From Deltaproteobacteria bacterium (GTDB lineage: Bacteria; Desulfobacterota; Dissulfuribacteria; Dissulfuribacterales; UBA3076): a DNA stretch of 51,539 nucleotides. The notes beneath the pieces were generated by a model. It was not told where the DNA came from. It did no database searches and saw nothing but the letters and a program-made list of their open reading frames with translations. Position numbers and translations under genes: made by a program. Where the stretch lies: NCBI GenBank assembly GCA_003194495.1, contig PQXE01000002.1, forward strand, positions 67,918 through 119,456, in the 5' to 3' direction. Of this stretch, positions 51,426 through 51,539 are shown piece by piece (the first letter of the stretch is position 1; every line of letters begins with the position of its first letter).

Positions 51426-51539
51426 CAAGAAATCGCAATTTTTCCCAAGTTAAAAAGGGCACCAATATTTTTGTTTAGTTGAGGCCATTGTGCGGTATCC
51501 GAGATACATGGAAAAATAATTTGACGTTCAACCGACCTA

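Overview
The window reads as a piece of a Desulfobacterota (deltaproteobacterial, sulfate-reducer-like) chromosome. This is inferred from the housekeeping genes guaA, dnaE and smpB, the SulP and TauE/SafE anion transporters, several universal-stress-protein and CBS genes, and many short phrase-like repeats in the gaps (gaac/atcgaac, ttagccattagc, ccaaatca), a style I associate with that phylum. No rRNA, tRNA or CRISPR array was found.

Layout. (1) 1-15.1 kb is a defence island on the + strand. It starts with a partial IS1595-type transposase (minus strand) that has cut off the front of a SLATT membrane-effector gene. Next comes the distal half of a type 3 BREX-like operon (SNF2-type helicase, PglZ phosphatase, BrxA-like protein). 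Then follows a tightly overlapping cassette: a cytosine-C5 DNA methyltransferase, a double GHKL ATPase/histidine-kinase-like protein, a receiver-domain protein and a Vsr-type nuclease. A DUF4236/TPR-like protein and an OLD-family ATPase-nuclease close the island. A 25-bp sequence resembling a tmRNA 3' end and a strong terminator lie at its right edge. (2) 15.6-29.4 kb is ordinary genome: Cam-type carbonic anhydrase, TetR regulator, SulP permease with an unusual soluble insert, a set of histidine kinases and receivers (one kinase lacking ATP-binding motifs, plus the scar of a deleted kinase-receiver pair), and phosphate-transport genes. (3) 29.7-38.7 kb holds a TauE/SafE exporter operon with a coupled 47-codon leader gene, an ArsB/NhaD-type permease, CBS/USP and Smr proteins, an OB-fold lipoprotein and an acyl-CoA ligase. 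This block is bracketed by two inverted copies of a 115-bp element. (4) 38.9-45.5 kb is a second, decaying defence island on the minus strand: a scar of hsdM, an AlbA/GHKL regulator, a half-size HsdS, a Schlafen-AlbA/RecG-like/Argonaute fusion gene split by a 154-bp MITE, a remnant of a second DUF4236/TPR-like gene and a Fic remnant. (5) 45.6-51.2 kb is the minus-strand housekeeping block guaA-dnaE-smpB.

The two most unusual systems are the methyltransferase-GHKL kinase-receiver-Vsr cassette, which looks like a restriction-modification system wired through a phosphorelay, and the Schlafen-Argonaute fusion. The most unusual DNA object is a ~164-bp, multi-hairpin element inserted in frame inside the receiver gene of that cassette.
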